From contig JANSWW010000001.1 of assembly GCA_024743275.1 (NCBI GenBank), positions 186,001 through 250,000 of the forward strand: a DNA stretch of 64,000 nt. The letters run 5' to 3'. Made by a program: the position numbers and the translations under genes. Source of the DNA: Alphaproteobacteria bacterium (GTDB taxonomy: Bacteria; Pseudomonadota; Alphaproteobacteria; JANSWW01). Below the pieces are notes generated by a model. It was not told where the DNA came from and ran no database searches. It was given only the letters and a program-made list of their open reading frames with translations. This document shows positions 62,293 through 64,000 of this stretch, piece after piece; the stretch's first letter is position 1, and the number at the start of each line of letters is the position of its first letter.

Positions 62293-62323
62293 GCGCCGTG
62301 CAGGAGGGTCTCCCGCACGGCGC
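62293..62323 (-). terminator. Intercistronic hairpin between aapJ and aapQ
   Basis: A 14-base-pair stem (62293-62306 with 62310-62323, one G-T pair) has a three-base loop. It sits right after the binding-protein gene and probably tunes the ratio of AapJ to the permeases. No T run follows. Confidence 0.65.
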
Positions 62324-62331
62324 GGTCACGA

Positions 62332-63366
62332 TCAGTCGAGCACGAGCGGATACAGAAGCCCGCCGTTGTTCCACAGGTTGTTCAGCCCGCGGGGCAGCTT
62401 GTAGCGCGATCCCTCCCCCACGGTCCGGTCGTAGATCTCGCCGTAGTTGCCCACAGCGCTGATCACGTTGTATGCCCAGTCGTCGCTGAGGCCGAGCCTC
62501 TCGCCAACACCCGGCGACACGCCCAGAAGCCGCTCGATCGTTGGAGAGGGCGGGCTGGCGCGGAACTCGTCCACATTCGCCTGGGTGATGCCCTCCTGTT
62601 CGGCCAAGAGAAGGGCCGAGACCATCCAGTTCACCACGTCGAGAAGCGCGTCGTCGCCCTCGCGTACGACGATCCCCTCGGGTTCAAGCTGGATCACCTC
62701 ACCGATGATGGTCAGCGAGTCCGGGTCCGGCGCGTTCACGCGTGTCGCGGCGAGGAACGGTCCGAAGCCCGCCAGCGCATCGCAGCGGCCTGCATAGAGC
62801 GCGGCCCGAAGCTCTTCCCCGCTTTCGAACGAGAGCGGCTGATACTCGATGCCGTTGCTTTCGAGATAGTCGGCCAGCACGCGCTCGACCGTTGTGCCCG
62901 CGTTGGCGCAGAACACGCCGCCTTCGAGATCGGCAATGCTCTCGGCGCCGAGTTCGGATTGCGCCATGACGTAGAAGGGTCCGATGAAGTAGGGCAGCGA
63001 GAATTGCAGCCCGAGTTCGGTGTCGCGGCTCTGGGTCCAGCCGGTGACCTTGATGATAACGTCGATGTCGCCCGACTGGATCGCCGGGAAGCGCTGCGCC
63101 CAGCTGATCGGCACGATTTGCACCGCGTCGGGCGAGCCAAGTATCGCGGTGGCCAGCGCGCGGCAGAACTCGATGTCGAAGCCCTGCCATTTGCCCTGGT
63201 CATCGACCTCCGCAAAGCCCAGATAGCTTCCGTTGTGGCCGGTGCACAGAAGGCTGCCGCGTTCTTGGATGGCCGAGAGCGTGTCCCCGGCCTGCGCCGT
63301 TGCGGGAAGCGCTGCCGAGACCGCGAGCGCCACGCCCGCCGCGAGTGTCACAATTTTCGAAGTCAT
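62332..63366 (-). CDS. aapJ: General L-amino-acid-binding periplasmic protein AapJ
   Basis: The 344-residue precursor has a signal peptide ending at ATAQAG, and a family 3 amino-acid-binding fold: GSLLCTGHNGSYLGFAEVDD (start), WQGFDIEFCRALATAILG, and DVIIKVTGWTQSRDTELG. Acidic and aromatic ligands fit broad L-amino-acid binding. ATG 63366 has AAGGAG 7 bases upstream and overlaps the stop of the enolase-superfamily gene, so transport and catabolism are linked. Confidence 0.94.
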   Translation of the reverse strand: MTSKIVTLAAGVALAVSAALPATAQAGDTLSAIQERGSLLCTGHNGSYLGFAEVDDQGKWQGFDIEFCRALATAILGSPDAVQIVPISWAQRFPAIQSGDIDVIIKVTGWTQSRDTELGLQFSLPYFIGPFYVMAQSELGAESIADLEGGVFCANAGTTVERVLADYLESNGIEYQPLSFESGEELRAALYAGRCDALAGFGPFLAATRVNAPDPDSLTIIGEVIQLEPEGIVVREGDDALLDVVNWMVSALLLAEQEGITQANVDEFRASPPSPTIERLLGVSPGVGERLGLSDDWAYNVISAVGNYGEIYDRTVGEGSRYKLPRGLNNLWNNGGLLYPLVLD

Positions 63367-64000
63367 TCTGCTCTCCTTGCTAGATTTTCGGTTTGCCCCT
63401 TGGCAGGGTCGTTTGTGATGCCCGAGTGCTGGTGGACCGAGGCGACCGCGAGCGCGCCGTGCGGCAGACATAGGCCCAGCCCCTCGCCAGTCGGCAGCCG
63501 GCACCGACCCGTGCCGTCCGCCCGCTCAAGGCGGTAGTCGTCGAAAAACACCGTATGCACGCTGTGATATTCCACGTGCGCGATGCACTCGTCGGCCGCG
63601 GCGAGGTGGCAGGCGGCGGCCAACGCGACGGCGGTAGACGACACTTCCAGGGACAGGCGCACATCGGTTCCCATGACCGCCGCGCTCAGATCCCGGACTC
63701 GCCCGATGCCGCCGCAAGCGATGGGGGCGGTCTGCAGGAAGGTCACGGCGGCGCTGTCGATCATGGCGCGGTGAAGCTCCGGCCTGTGCTCGGCCTCGAC
63801 CCCCATCACCGGCACGCCCTGTCGTACCAGCCAGGCCATCCCTTCAACATCCTGCGGCTGTACCGGGGATTGGAAGGCCTCGATTCTCTCGGCCGGCAGG
63901 GCCTCGAAGACCCGAAGCGCGGTCGCGGGCGCATAGCTGTAGACGGCATCGATGATGATCGAGACATCGGCGGGAAGCGCATTAAGAACGGCGCGGACCC
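63363..64000 (-). CDS. Mandelate racemase/muconate lactonizing enzyme family protein (partial)
   Basis: The frame is open to the window edge, so the N-terminal part (at least 150 residues) is missing. The visible 211 residues are the barrel domain of an enolase-superfamily enzyme: VSIIIDAVYSY holds a first metal aspartate, then FQSPVQPQDVEG, GVEAEHRPE, and GGIGRVRDL near the end of the barrel. In the second segment the usual glutamate metal ligand appears to be glutamine, which might change or abolish the reaction. It overlaps aapJ (ATGA), so its substrate is probably an amino acid or betaine derivative taken up by Aap. Confidence 0.8.
   Translation of the reverse strand, partial: VRAVLNALPADVSIIIDAVYSYAPATALRVFEALPAERIEAFQSPVQPQDVEGMAWLVRQGVPVMGVEAEHRPELHRAMIDSAAVTFLQTAPIACGGIGRVRDLSAAVMGTDVRLSLEVSSTAVALAAACHLAAADECIAHVEYHSVHTVFFDDYRLERADGTGRCRLPTGEGLGLCLPHGALAVASVHQHSGITNDPAKGQTENLARRAE

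Overview
The window is gene-dense, GC-rich DNA carrying about 50 protein-coding genes. There is no rRNA, tRNA, insertion sequence, prophage or CRISPR array that I could recognise. The gene content points to an alphaproteobacterium, probably Rhodospirillales-like. The main clues are a hopanoid cluster (shc, hpnG, hpnH, hpnM, hpnN), a fused NADH dehydrogenase-SelD protein, an Aap-type general L-amino-acid transporter, adjacent psd and pssA, and chemoreceptors with long helical sensor domains. The exact taxon cannot be fixed from the sequence alone.

Layout. 0-5 kb: the 3' end of glycerol kinase, an OsmC-like peroxidase, and a selenium pair (NDH-SelD fusion converging on mnmH). 5-10 kb: a chemoreceptor, a GT87-type membrane glycosyltransferase, and the psd-pssA pair for phosphatidylethanolamine synthesis. 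10-15 kb: a cupin and an FAD amine-oxidase-like protein, followed by a tightly packed sulfotransferase, paraoxonase-like lipoprotein and HpnA-like epimerase. 15-25 kb: the hopanoid region. shc and hpnG run forward. hpnN, hpnM, ispH and hpnH run in reverse. The lipid-transport lipoprotein mlaA diverges from hpnN and is followed by greB. 25-32 kb: an unusual P2-type cation ATPase, then a copper module in which a SHOCT membrane protein, cueR and a dimethylargininase diverge from copA through two MerR-type promoters. 32-36 kb: a Baeyer-Villiger-type monooxygenase, a secreted-type repeat protein, and small unknown proteins.

36-45 kb: an oligopeptide ABC transporter operon ending in an M20 amidohydrolase, diverging from a cytoplasmic gamma-glutamyltransferase-like protein. 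45-48 kb: malate synthase G. 48-51.5 kb: a zinc module (znuC-znuB-zur diverging from znuA around a Zur-like box). 51.5-58.8 kb: a ureohydrolase, a short subtilase, a second HBM-type chemoreceptor and a double-trypsin/PDZ/TPR protease. 58.8-59.3 kb is a gene-free junction. From 59.3 kb to the end an aapJQMP operon runs in reverse, with an enolase-superfamily gene upstream that leaves the window.

Themes. Several units bear on the cell envelope: PE synthesis, hopanoid synthesis and traffic, MlaA, the sulfotransferase chain and the secreted repeat protein. Others handle metals (copper and zinc, each with its own regulator and operator) or nitrogen compounds (oligopeptides, amino acids, methylated arginine, guanidino compounds). 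The most unexpected points are dimethylargininase placed in a copper-regulated unit, a sulfotransferase/lactonase-like pair translationally coupled to hopanoid genes, a P2 ATPase lacking most calcium ligands, and a recurring 14-bp palindrome at gene ends.
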